Shown here: positions 18,485 to 26,070 of the stretch, piece after piece
Position numbering within the stretch: the stretch's first letter is position 1
Layout: the number at the start of each line of letters is the position of its first letter
Position numbers and translations under genes: made by a program
Notes under the pieces: model-generated
The model's input: only the letters and a program-made list of their open reading frames with translations
What the model was told of the DNA's origin: nothing
Database searches by the model: none
NCBI GenBank assembly: GCA_900769635.1
Contig: CAAGHJ010000014.1
Location: 20,490-84,489 of the forward strand
Source: Bacilli bacterium
GTDB lineage: Bacteria > Bacillota_I > Bacilli_A > RF39 > UBA660
Direction of reading: 5' to 3'
Length of the DNA: 64,000 bases

Positions 18485-19462
18485 ATGCTCTTTATTATCC
18501 AAGTAATAATCATACTAATACTATTCAGTTTAATAATATATATGCTAAAATACAATATCTCTCTCAAAAACGAACGAAGAATAGGTAAGTATTCCATAGA
18601 ACCCATTAAAGTAAATAGCGAGAGCATCTATGACAAGATTGCCCATAAATACACAAGTTTCCAAAAAAAACTACGTCCCCTTGTAAGTAAAATATTCAAA
18701 AGACACTTAAAAAGATACGAAAAATACGAAGTAGCAAGCAAAGACATTAAAGCTGTCGACTACGTAACAACAAAAATAATAATAAGCATAAGCTTTGCCC
18801 TCCTCACTACCTTTGCCCTTGTTCTCCAAAGTAGGGTAATGTCCCTTTTTGAACTAATAATATACCTAATATTCGGCTTTTATATCTTTGATATCATCCT
18901 AAATCGAAAAGAAAAGAACGATAAAAAGAAAATCGAAAACCAACTACTAAGAGGAATAATAATAATGAATAACGCTTTCAAAGCCGGTAATAGCACTATT
19001 CAAGCCCTAAAAATAGCTTGTGATGAACTACCCGAACCCATAAAAGGTGAGTTCAGTAAAATGTATAAAGAAATGTGTTATGGCCTCTCCGTTGAAGTAG
19101 TCTTTGACCGTTTTGCCAAAAGAGTAGACCTTGAAGAAGCCAAATACATATCATCTTCTCTTATAATACTAAATAAAACCGGAGGAAATATAATAAACGT
19201 CTTTTCTTCCATAGAACGAACCCTCTATGATAAAAAGAAACTAAGAGAAGAACAAAAGAGCCTCATCGTAAGCAGTGATATGGTCGTAAAAGTCCTCTTT
19301 TGCCTTCCCATAATATTCGTAGGAATTATCTATCTATTAAGTCCTGACTATTTCAGTGTCCTATTTAATAGCATTCTCGGTTACCTAGTTCTCGGAATAA
19401 TGCTTATAATGTTTATAATCTATGTAATATTACTAAGAAAAATATTGAAAGTAAAGGTGTAG
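18485..19462 (+). CDS. tadB: TadB-like inner-membrane platform protein
   Basis: The 325-residue protein has membrane segments at about 2-20, 100-120, 125-145, 270-290 and 295-320, with a GspF/T2SSF-type cytoplasmic domain in between (NAFKAGNSTIQALKIACDELPEPIKGEF). TadB and TadC form the platform on which CpaF acts. AAAGGAGG precedes the start. It is followed after 2 bases by tadC. Confidence 0.82.
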   Translation: MLFIIQVIIILILFSLIIYMLKYNISLKNERRIGKYSIEPIKVNSESIYDKIAHKYTSFQKKLRPLVSKIFKRHLKRYEKYEVASKDIKAVDYVTTKIIISISFALLTTFALVLQSRVMSLFELIIYLIFGFYIFDIILNRKEKNDKKKIENQLLRGIIIMNNAFKAGNSTIQALKIACDELPEPIKGEFSKMYKEMCYGLSVEVVFDRFAKRVDLEEAKYISSSLIILNKTGGNIINVFSSIERTLYDKKKLREEQKSLIVSSDMVVKVLFCLPIIFVGIIYLLSPDYFSVLFNSILGYLVLGIMLIMFIIYVILLRKILKVKV

Positions 19463-19464
19463 TT

Positions 19465-20163
19465 ATGAAAGAAAATACATTTGCAAAAAAAATATATACC
19501 AAGAAAATAGTAGATAGAACCAGCAAAAAAATAAAAACCCTCGGACTAACAGCCACAATGGATACCTATACATTTCTCAATCTAAAACTATTCACCTCTA
19601 TCATAATATTCTTTATATTTCTATATATCCTCGATTTAGGCTATATATTTGCTCCCATATTTACCTTTATATACTTCTATCTCTTTGAAAAAATCCTCTT
19701 AGATAACAAAATAAAACAAAGAGAAATCAAACTAGAAAGTGAAGCTATCCATTTCTTTGAAGTCCTAACCCTATCTATCGAAACCGGAAGAAATCTCAAA
19801 GAAGGCCTAAGTGTAACCGTTCGCAGTATGGATACCGATTTAGCAAACGAATTCAAAGAAGCCATTCGTGAAGTAGACTATGGCAAAAGCCTCACGGAAA
19901 GCCTAAACAGTATGCCCGAACGAATACCAAGTGAAAGCATCAATAACATTATATTAACCCTAACCGAAGCCGGTCAATTCGGAAGTAGCATTATTGAAAC
20001 CCTAAATAATCAAGTAAGCTATCTAAGAGAAAAACGCAAAATGGAAGTCAAAGCCCAAATATCTAAAATGCCCATTAAAATAAGCATTATCTCGGTCCTA
20101 TTTTTCATCCCATTATTACTTCTAATCATTTTAGGACCCATCATATTAAATTATATAAGTTAA
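19465..20163 (+). CDS. tadC: TadC-like inner-membrane platform protein
   Basis: The 232-residue T2SSF-domain protein has paired helices at about 38-75 and a C-terminal helix at about 208-230. Between them is FEVLTLSIETGRNLKEGLSVT, the GspF pattern. Last gene of the Tad operon. The operon lacks tadV (its own prepilin peptidase), RcpC/CpaB and a secretin, as expected for a Gram-positive Tad system; a PilD-type peptidase is encoded at 43279. Confidence 0.82.
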   Translation: MKENTFAKKIYTKKIVDRTSKKIKTLGLTATMDTYTFLNLKLFTSIIIFFIFLYILDLGYIFAPIFTFIYFYLFEKILLDNKIKQREIKLESEAIHFFEVLTLSIETGRNLKEGLSVTVRSMDTDLANEFKEAIREVDYGKSLTESLNSMPERIPSESINNIILTLTEAGQFGSSIIETLNNQVSYLREKRKMEVKAQISKMPIKISIISVLFFIPLLLLIILGPIILNYIS

Positions 20164-20227
20164 TATAAAATTGCCCTATCGGGGGTAATAATAAAAATAA
20201 CATTCTATACAAAATACACAAAAACTA

Positions 20228-20256
20228 TTGATTTTTATTTCAATTTTTGATATCAT
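20228..20256 (+). promoter_or_regulatory. Promoter of the TasA-like gene
   Basis: TTGATT (20228-20233), 17 bases, TATCAT (20251-20256). A GCCCTATCGGGGG mini-repeat lies just upstream (20173-20185). Confidence 0.5.
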
Positions 20257-20284
20257 TAAATCATAAAGAATAGGAGGATATAAA

Positions 20285-20977
20285 ATGAACAAAGAAGAAA
20301 GAAGAGAAAACGGACAAGGAATATTTTTTGGAGTAATAGGAGTAGCTACTCTAATAATAGCAATGATAGGAGCAACCCTAGCATACTTTACAGCAACAGC
20401 CAAAAGTGAAGAAGGAGCCGTAAGTGCAAAAGCAGCAGCAGTTGCCATTAAATACTCAGATAGCCAAGTAGTAAAAGCCGATTCACTTATCCCTGCCTCT
20501 GAAGACGTAGCAAAAACAGCATATCAATATAATTTAGATGAAAGTGAGGAAACAACTCAGTGCTTAGATAAACATGGCAGACAAGTATGTAGTGTATACC
20601 ACTTTGAAGTAGAAAACCAAGGAACAGAAACATCAATTACAGGTAACTTCACTATTGTAAAAAACGAATTCACAAACCTAAAATATATGGTATATGATGT
20701 AACAGCCGGAACTCCAACCGAAGTAGTAGCAACTTCTCCATTATCAGCTCAAGCATCACAAACAGTATCTATCTTTGGTTTAACAAGTGGAGGACAATTA
20801 AAACAAGAAACCATACCAGCTTCAACTACTAAAAAATACGATGTAGTTATATATCTATTTAATATGGATTCAGCTCAAGATGAAGAACAAGGAAAAGAAT
20901 TCTCAGCAACAGCATCTATCGATGTAGCTGGAATACAAGCTGATAGCAACGGACAAATCTATGGAGAAAAACACTAA
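20285..20977 (+). CDS. Secreted TasA/CalY-like protein with SipW-type signal
   Basis: The 230-residue protein has a charged N terminus, a hydrophobic helix (about 14-35) and the SipW-type junction GATLAYFTAT followed by small residues. The mature part is a beta-rich domain with one pair of cysteines (QCLDKHGRQVC). This matches camelysin/TasA-family biofilm-matrix or surface proteins processed by SipW-type signal peptidases. The signal resembles that of the surface protein at 61745. Placed right after the Tad operon, it may be a cell-surface fibre component, but no experiment-like evidence exists in the sequence. AGGAGGATATAAA precedes the ATG. Confidence 0.72.
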   Translation: MNKEERRENGQGIFFGVIGVATLIIAMIGATLAYFTATAKSEEGAVSAKAAAVAIKYSDSQVVKADSLIPASEDVAKTAYQYNLDESEETTQCLDKHGRQVCSVYHFEVENQGTETSITGNFTIVKNEFTNLKYMVYDVTAGTPTEVVATSPLSAQASQTVSIFGLTSGGQLKQETIPASTTKKYDVVIYLFNMDSAQDEEQGKEFSATASIDVAGIQADSNGQIYGEKH

Positions 20978-21001
20978 TAAAAATTAAATATAACTAAAAA
21001 T

Positions 21002-21027
21002 AAAGGTAACTAAACTTACCTTTTTTC
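21002..21027 (+). terminator. Terminator after the TasA-like gene
   Basis: AAAGGTAA, six-base loop, TTACCTTT plus T run. Confidence 0.8.
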
Positions 21028-21048
21028 TTTATTTTAACCACTCGTAGA

Positions 21049-21077
21049 GCATAATTTCTTCCCCATAACATATAATA
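21049..21077 (+). promoter_or_regulatory. Sigma-E-like (mother-cell) promoter candidate for spoIVFAB
   Basis: GCATAAT (21049-21055), 13 bases, CATATAATA (21069-21077). This fits the sigma-E consensus (-10 CATAnnnTA). The -10 also contains TATAAT, so a sigma-A reading is possible; but no good sigma-A -35 is seen. In Bacillus, spoIVFAB is under sigma-E. Confidence 0.45.
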
Positions 21078-21091
21078 TATCGGTGATAATA

Positions 21092-21688
21092 ATGGACAAA
21101 AAAGATATAGAAAAGTACATAAAAAAAATTAACAAGACACCCAAAACAAAGCCCCCCCTTTTAACAAGAATACTAACCAAAATCCTTGTTTGTCTAGTTC
21201 TCTTCCTCTCTATTTCCATACTCTATAAAACAAACCCAACTTTTCAAGAAAACTTTACCAAAAACTTCTATAAAAATATAAACTTTGCTAAAGTCAAAAA
21301 ACTATATAACAAATACTTAGGAGGTATCTTTCCTCTTGAAAAATTTCCCACTAAAACCGAAACCGTATTCAGTGAAAAACTAAAATATATATCAAAGGAG
21401 CCCTATAAAGACGGTGTCAAATTAGAAGTCGATAACAACTATTTAGTACCCACTATAAATTCAGGAATGGTAGCCTTTATTGGAGATAAAGAAGACTACG
21501 GAAAAACCATTATAATAAAAGGAGAAGACGGCATCGATATATGGTATGCAGGCATAAATAACCCTGCCGTGAAACTATATGACTATGTTGAAAAAGGAAC
21601 ATTCCTCGGTGAAACCACCACTAACACTCTATATCTAGTTTTTAGCAAAGACTCCGAAATACTAAACTATGAAAAACATCTCGATTAA
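21092..21688 (+). CDS. spoIVFA: SpoIVFA-like regulator (degenerate M23/LytM domain)
   Basis: A 198-residue protein with one membrane helix (about 30-47) and a C-terminal LytM-like fold: VDNNYLVPTINSGMVAFIGDKEDYGKTIIIKGEDGIDIWYAGI. The metal-binding histidines of active M23 peptidases are absent, as in SpoIVFA. Its place directly before spoIVFB-rplU-prp-rpmA matches Bacillus gene order, which is the main basis for the name. SpoIVFA holds and inhibits the SpoIVFB protease in the forespore membrane. I chose the ATG at 21092 behind GGTGATAAT over the GTG at 21083. It overlaps spoIVFB by 20 bases. Confidence 0.78.
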   Translation: MDKKDIEKYIKKINKTPKTKPPLLTRILTKILVCLVLFLSISILYKTNPTFQENFTKNFYKNINFAKVKKLYNKYLGGIFPLEKFPTKTETVFSEKLKYISKEPYKDGVKLEVDNNYLVPTINSGMVAFIGDKEDYGKTIIIKGEDGIDIWYAGINNPAVKLYDYVEKGTFLGETTTNTLYLVFSKDSEILNYEKHLD

Positions 21689-22442
21689 GTTCCATTCCAC
21701 TTTCCTAATAATGGCCCTCGGCTTTGTTTTAACAGGATACTTCGTAAACCTTCTAATTCTCCTTAATATAATACTAGTCCACGAACTAGGACATTACATC
21801 ATCTGTTTAATCAAAAAATATCCAGTAAAAAACCTAACTATTTATCCCTTCGGGGGCCTCTTAAAAATAGAAGAATTTATAAATAGAGATATAGATGACG
21901 AATTACTATTAGCAACTATGGGTATAATATTCCAGTCTCTATATTTTTTAATTATCCATTATCTGTATATACACGCAATAGTAAGAGAATACATCTATGA
22001 TATTTACAAAATCTACAATTATAGTATCCTTGTATTTAATATATTACCAATCTATCCCTTAGACGGAGCCAAAATCCTAAATCTCCTCTTATCAAAGAAA
22101 CTAAGTTATAAACTATCCAATAACATAACCATATACATTTCCCTTATAACCTTACTCATAATGATGATTATAGGCTATTACAAATTAAACTATACCTATA
22201 TATTAGTATTAATAACCCTATCAATAAATATATATACCTTTTATAAGAAAAGAGAATACCTCTTTTACCGTTTTCTCCTTGAAAGATATCTCTATAACAT
22301 AACTTATAATGACATTAAAGTAATAACAAAAAAAGAAAAAATGCACAAAAACACAACCCATATCATAAAAACTGCTCAAAAATACCTTCCTGAGGCCAAG
22401 TATTTAAAAAAACTATTTGACAAAGCCCATAATATATGGTAA
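21669..22442 (+). CDS. spoIVFB: SpoIVFB-like site-2 metalloprotease (M50)
   Basis: A 257-residue multi-pass membrane protease with the zinc motif HELGHYI (about residues 37-43) and the distal Asp motif NILPIYPLDGAKIL (about 120-133). In Bacillus it cleaves pro-sigma-K during sporulation. Gene order (spoIVFA upstream, rplU downstream) strongly supports orthology. Whether pro-sigma-K exists in this organism cannot be seen here. Translation is coupled to spoIVFA by the overlap. Confidence 0.85.
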   Translation: MKNISIKFHSTFLIMALGFVLTGYFVNLLILLNIILVHELGHYIICLIKKYPVKNLTIYPFGGLLKIEEFINRDIDDELLLATMGIIFQSLYFLIIHYLYIHAIVREYIYDIYKIYNYSILVFNILPIYPLDGAKILNLLLSKKLSYKLSNNITIYISLITLLIMMIIGYYKLNYTYILVLITLSINIYTFYKKREYLFYRFLLERYLYNITYNDIKVITKKEKMHKNTTHIIKTAQKYLPEAKYLKKLFDKAHNIW

Positions 22443-22451
22443 AATTGGATA

Positions 22452-22535
22452 TGTTTGTAAGACCTCTTAGTTGTTCATACAACCGCACTAAAAAGGTATA
22501 AACCATATAGGTACCTTCAAGGCGAGTCTTATAAT
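22452..22535 (+). promoter_or_regulatory. L21 ribosomal protein leader
   Basis: A structured 5' UTR right before rplU. An outer helix (GTAAGAC at 22457-22463 with GTCTTAT at 22526-22532) encloses two hairpins: TTAG..GTT/AAC..CTAA (about 22467-22492) and AAGGTA/TACCTT (about 22492-22517). Position and shape match the Firmicute L21 leader, which binds ribosomal protein for autoregulation. Confidence 0.75.
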
Positions 22536-22555
22536 AAAATGTAAGGAGGTAAGAA

Positions 22556-22855
22556 ATGAAAGCTATTATCGAAACAGGTGGAAAACAATACTACGTTAGT
22601 GAAGGCGATGTAATTTATATCGAAAAACTAGATGCCGAAGAAGGAAAAGAAGTTGTATTTGACAAAGTCCTTATGGCAGATGGAGTAGTAGGAAACCCTT
22701 ATGTAAAAGGTGCAAAAGTTGTTGGAGTTGTAGAAAAACAAGGAAAAGCCAAGAAGATAACAATATTTAGATATAAACAAAAGAAAAGATCTACAAGAAA
22801 AAAACAAGGTCACCGTCAACCATATACCAAAGTTACTATTAAATCAGTAAAATAG
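22556..22855 (+). CDS. rplU: Ribosomal protein bL21
   Basis: Ninety-nine residues, the usual size of bL21, a 23S-rRNA-binding protein of the large subunit. It starts [14 protein letters not shown] and ends in the basic [20 protein letters not shown] region. AAGGAGG precedes the start. First gene of rplU-prp-rpmA. Confidence 0.97.
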   Translation: MKAIIETGGKQYYVSEGDVIYIEKLDAEEGKEVVFDKVLMADGVVGNPYVKGAKVVGVVEKQGKAKKITIFRYKQKKRSTRKKQGHRQPYTKVTIKSVK

Positions 22856-22862
22856 GTGAATT

Positions 22863-23156
22863 ATGATAAAAGTATATAATTATAAAGACAAAATAACCAT
22901 AAGTGGTCACGCGAGTTATAATGAGAAAGGACAAGATATAGTTTGTTCTTCTGTAAGTAGCATTGTAATGACTACAATTAATGCTATAAATAACCTTGAA
23001 GAAGGTGCAATAAAAAGTGTTGTAAAGGAAGGTTATACGGAGATAATTATTCTAAAAAATTCCCTTATAGTAACAAAACTATTAGAAAATATGATTAATT
23101 GTTTAAAATCAGTAGAAAAAAATTATCCAAAAAATATAAAAGTTAAGGAGGAATAA
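22863..23156 (+). CDS. prp: Ribosomal-processing cysteine protease Prp
   Basis: A 97-residue protein (formerly YsxB). Catalytic His lies in [19 protein letters not shown] at about residue 16 and catalytic Cys at about 28. Prp removes the N-terminal extension of bL27 in Firmicutes. Its target rpmA follows after one base and encodes the matching extension. The codon style is more T-rich than in surrounding genes. Confidence 0.93.
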   Translation: MIKVYNYKDKITISGHASYNEKGQDIVCSSVSSIVMTTINAINNLEEGAIKSVVKEGYTEIIILKNSLIVTKLLENMINCLKSVEKNYPKNIKVKEE

Positions 23157-23157
23157 T

Positions 23158-23448
23158 ATGGCTAAGTTCTTAGAATTAGATATACAATTATTTGCTCATA
23201 AAAAAGGACAATCATCTACATCAAACGGTAGAGATTCAGCAGGTCGTAGACTTGGAGCAAAAGCCGCAGACGGTGAATACATTTCCGCAGGATCTATAAT
23301 TTATCGTCAAAGAGGAACTAAAATACATCCCGGAGAAAACGTAGGAAGAGGAACTGATGATACTCTTTATGCAAAAACATCTGGATATGTAAAATATGAA
23401 CATTATGGAAAAGATAGAAAAAAAGTTAGTGTTTATCTCGAAAAATAA
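23158..23448 (+). CDS. rpmA: Ribosomal protein bL27 with Prp-cleaved N-terminal extension
   Basis: Ninety-six residues. The N terminus [16 protein letters not shown] carries the Firmicute extension; cleavage by Prp is expected after the LF-A-type site so that mature bL27 begins at or near AHKKG. The rest is a normal bL27 ([26 protein letters not shown]). bL27 reaches the peptidyl-transferase centre, so removal of the extension is essential in Staphylococcus. AAGGAGGA precedes the start. Confidence 0.97.
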   Translation: MAKFLELDIQLFAHKKGQSSTSNGRDSAGRRLGAKAADGEYISAGSIIYRQRGTKIHPGENVGRGTDDTLYAKTSGYVKYEHYGKDRKKVSVYLEK

Positions 23449-23461
23449 ACACTAATTTTTC
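23426..23461 (+). terminator. Terminator of the rplU operon
   Basis: An 11-bp perfect stem (23426-23436 with 23445-23455) followed by TTTTT. The 5' arm overlaps the end of rpmA. Confidence 0.85.
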
Positions 23462-23517
23462 TTTACTTTTATAAATTTAAAGTGTATAATAATAATATAA
23501 GTAAAGGAGAGGGAAGT

Positions 23518-24738
23518 ATGTTAAGTTTTTTACTAGCTCTAACCCCCTGTGAACAACCCGATGTATTACAAATAATAAGAATTATAAAAACAATAATGAA
23601 AATAATATGTATTGTAATACCAATATGCGTTTTCATATTTGTAACCATTGACTTTGCTAAAAATGTCATTGCTTCTGAAGAAAAAGATATAGAAGTAAAT
23701 AAAAAATTAGCTCTTAAAAGGATACTAATGGGAGTAGCAGTATTTCTAGTTCCAACTATTGTTATGACAGTAAATAACATACTAGGTTCTCTTGGTGTAA
23801 ATTATACAGACTGTTTAACCAATGCTACTGAAGATGGAATAGGACGAGCTAGAATAAATTACAGTGCTTATCAAAAAACATTAGAACTATCAATCCAAAA
23901 AACACTGGAAGCATCTAAGCAAGAAAAACCATCATCAGGAGAAACAGTTGATAGAAGTAATGGTTTTGGTGAAATGAAAGGCCATAACACTGAAGAATCA
24001 TCTGGCAATTCATCATCAGATACCCCCTCACAAACAGGATCATCTACATACTCAGGTAACAAAATATCTTGGAGTGAAGTAGATGGAAATAAAGTAAGAA
24101 GATTCATCCATAAAATGGAAGGAACAACAGATACTACCTGTAATAACAATACTGGCTATAAAGTAACGTATGATACCATCGCTAAAAGTGAAACCACAGC
24201 TTACGGTATAACAAAAAAGTATACTATGAATACAATTCGTAGTTGTAGTAGACTATCAGACAGTGAAAAAAAATACTTTTCTGATTCTAATTTTGTAACA
24301 AATGCCTGTATATCAAAAAATATTATGGATAAAGCAGCTGATTGCATATACGACTCTCACGCATCTAGTATTGTTAACACCATTAAAAAAAATTGTGGCA
24401 GTGATGTAAAATTTACTGAAAATCAGTGGATAGCCATTATGGATGAAGCCAATAGTGGAATAGGTCACGCTACCGAATCATTTAAAAAGTACTGTTCAGC
24501 AGTTAAATCAGGAAAAAACGGAAACGACGCCCTTTTTTGGGAATACTTTAAAAGAAAAAGAATGAACCCAACTTGTGCTTATGTAGCCCGCCGTGATTGT
24601 GAAGCAAGATTATTCTTTGAGGGTGATGATACTTGTGGAGGACAAAGTCCTTATAATGCAAACTATAAATATAAATACGGTAAATATTTAGATACAAGCG
24701 TTTATCGAATAACAAAAGACAATACTTGTAAAGGATAG
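23518..24738 (+). CDS. VirB2-like membrane module fused to a GH24-like lysozyme domain
   Basis: 406 residues. Residues 1-110 hold two membrane helices (about 20-45, 72-95) in the arrangement of TrbC/VirB2-type small membrane proteins. A Ser/Gly-rich linker follows (about 135-180). The C-terminal domain (about 185-400) shows GH24 lysozyme hallmarks: KMEG with the candidate catalytic Glu, then D..SETTAYGIT, ENQWIAIMDEANSGIGH, and the typical RRDCEARLFFEGD. It contains many cysteines, suggesting an extracytoplasmic disulfide-bonded enzyme. TATAAT at 23485-23490 lies after the ORF's first ATG, so the start is 23518 behind AAAGGAGAGG. Its N-terminal module is nearly repeated in the next gene, 11 bases downstream. 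Confidence 0.68.
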   Translation: MLSFLLALTPCEQPDVLQIIRIIKTIMKIICIVIPICVFIFVTIDFAKNVIASEEKDIEVNKKLALKRILMGVAVFLVPTIVMTVNNILGSLGVNYTDCLTNATEDGIGRARINYSAYQKTLELSIQKTLEASKQEKPSSGETVDRSNGFGEMKGHNTEESSGNSSSDTPSQTGSSTYSGNKISWSEVDGNKVRRFIHKMEGTTDTTCNNNTGYKVTYDTIAKSETTAYGITKKYTMNTIRSCSRLSDSEKKYFSDSNFVTNACISKNIMDKAADCIYDSHASSIVNTIKKNCGSDVKFTENQWIAIMDEANSGIGHATESFKKYCSAVKSGKNGNDALFWEYFKRKRMNPTCAYVARRDCEARLFFEGDDTCGGQSPYNANYKYKYGKYLDTSVYRITKDNTCKG

Positions 24739-24749
24739 AAGGAGGAAAT

Positions 24750-25847
24750 ATGATAGACTTATTTTTAGCATTAAGCCCTTGTCAGCAACCAGACGTACTA
24801 CAAATAATAAGAATTATAAAAACAATAATGCAAATAATATGTATTGTAATACCAATATGCGTTTTCATTTTTGTAACAATTGATTTTGTCAAAAATGTAA
24901 TAGCATCAAGTGAAAAAGATATAGAAGGAAATACAAAACTTGCTATAAAAAGAATACTAATGGGAGTAGCAGTATTTCTAGTTCCAACTATAGTAATGGC
25001 TGTAAATAATATGCTTGGTTCACTTGGTGTTGACTATGCCTCTTGCTTAACCAATGCAACCAAAGACGGAATAGCCAAAGCCAAAGTAAACTATAAAGCA
25101 TATCAAGAGAGCCTAAATAATCAAATAAATAATACTATCAATAATAATAAAGAAGATAAACCATCATCAGGAGGAACAGTAAATAGAGATAACGGTTTCT
25201 CCAATCTAAAAGGACATAAGGAAGATAACAATTCTTCCGGTTCAGGTGGAAGCACTTCTGAAAGCGGTGGCGACGGTGCATCAGGAGGCGGAACAGGTGG
25301 AACGAGAGGCGATAATAGTGATGGAACTAAAAAAGTTTTATATGTTGGTGACTCTCGTACTGTTGGAATGTGTAATGCAATGAAAATAACAAGTGATTGT
25401 ATTGCCGAAGAAGGAAAAGGATTATCTTGGCTTAAAACCAAAAATGCTGACATAAAAAGAAAAACAAGTTCTAGTCAAACAACAAATCCATATAATGTTG
25501 TAGTGTTTAATCTAGGAGTAAATGACTGCAAAGGGAAAAATAGTGCAGCTAATTATGCAGAATTTTATAATCAGTATGCAGAATATAACAAAAATGTAAA
25601 AGTTGTAGTTACATCAGTTACACAAGTATTAAATTCCGTAGCCAAGAAAAACGGATATACTGTTATAAATGCTGATATAATAAGTTTTAATAAAGAATTA
25701 AAAAATAAGTTGAATAGTAATGTTCAGTATTGTGATGTATATGGTCCCATAACAGGACACGTGGTAAGTTCGGATGGAATGCATTATGATAATGAAACAT
25801 ACAAACTTGTATATGAAACTATCCAAAAATGCGTAAATGGTGGTTAG
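24750..25847 (+). CDS. VirB2-like membrane module fused to an SGNH hydrolase domain
   Basis: 365 residues. The first 110 residues closely match the preceding gene product at protein and DNA level (two helices, LQIIRIIKTIM, then VAVFLVPTIVM). A Gly/Ser linker (about 140-190) includes the shared KPSSGGTVNRDNGF motif. The C-terminal domain is an SGNH/GDSL hydrolase: VGDSRTVGM (nucleophile Ser, about 203), NLGVND (Asn block, about 252), and SSDGMHYD (Asp-His, about 342). SGNH enzymes of this kind often deacetylate or deacylate cell-wall glycans. Both enzymes of the pair would act outside the membrane. AAGGAGGAA precedes the ATG. Confidence 0.75.
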   Translation: MIDLFLALSPCQQPDVLQIIRIIKTIMQIICIVIPICVFIFVTIDFVKNVIASSEKDIEGNTKLAIKRILMGVAVFLVPTIVMAVNNMLGSLGVDYASCLTNATKDGIAKAKVNYKAYQESLNNQINNTINNNKEDKPSSGGTVNRDNGFSNLKGHKEDNNSSGSGGSTSESGGDGASGGGTGGTRGDNSDGTKKVLYVGDSRTVGMCNAMKITSDCIAEEGKGLSWLKTKNADIKRKTSSSQTTNPYNVVVFNLGVNDCKGKNSAANYAEFYNQYAEYNKNVKVVVTSVTQVLNSVAKKNGYTVINADIISFNKELKNKLNSNVQYCDVYGPITGHVVSSDGMHYDNETYKLVYETIQKCVNGG

Positions 25848-25853
25848 TATCAT

Positions 25854-25901
25854 TAAACCCGAAAGGGTTTTTTTGTATATAAAAAAACCCTTTCGGGTTT
25901 A
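25854..25901. terminator. Bidirectional terminator, 21-bp inverted repeat
   Basis: TAAACCCGAAAGGGTTTTTTT and its exact reverse complement flank six bases. Each arm is itself a GAAA/TTTC-loop hairpin with a T run, so it can end both the SGNH gene (plus) and tRNA-Ser (minus). Confidence 0.85.
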
Positions 25902-25912
25902 ATAAACATTAA

Positions 25913-26003
25913 TGGCGGAGACAGAGAGATTTGAACTCTCGCACCAGTTTCCCAGTCTACACCCTTAGCAGGGGCGCCTCTTCAACCTCTTGAGTATGTC
26001 TCC
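25913..26003 (-). tRNA. tRNA-Ser (anticodon GCT)
   Basis: Acceptor stem GGAGACA/TGTCTCC, anticodon loop CTGCTAA giving GCT, a long variable arm, and encoded GCCA. Length 91. Confidence 0.95.
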
Positions 26004-26021
26004 AAAAACGCTTACATACTA

Positions 26022-26050
26022 ATTTTAACCCAAATTAAAGCGTTTGTCAA
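26022..26050 (-). promoter_or_regulatory. Promoter of tRNA-Ser
   Basis: On the minus strand: consensus TTGACA, 17 bases, TAAAAT. Confidence 0.75.
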
Positions 26051-26070
26051 TCCCTTTTTACAAAGTTTTA

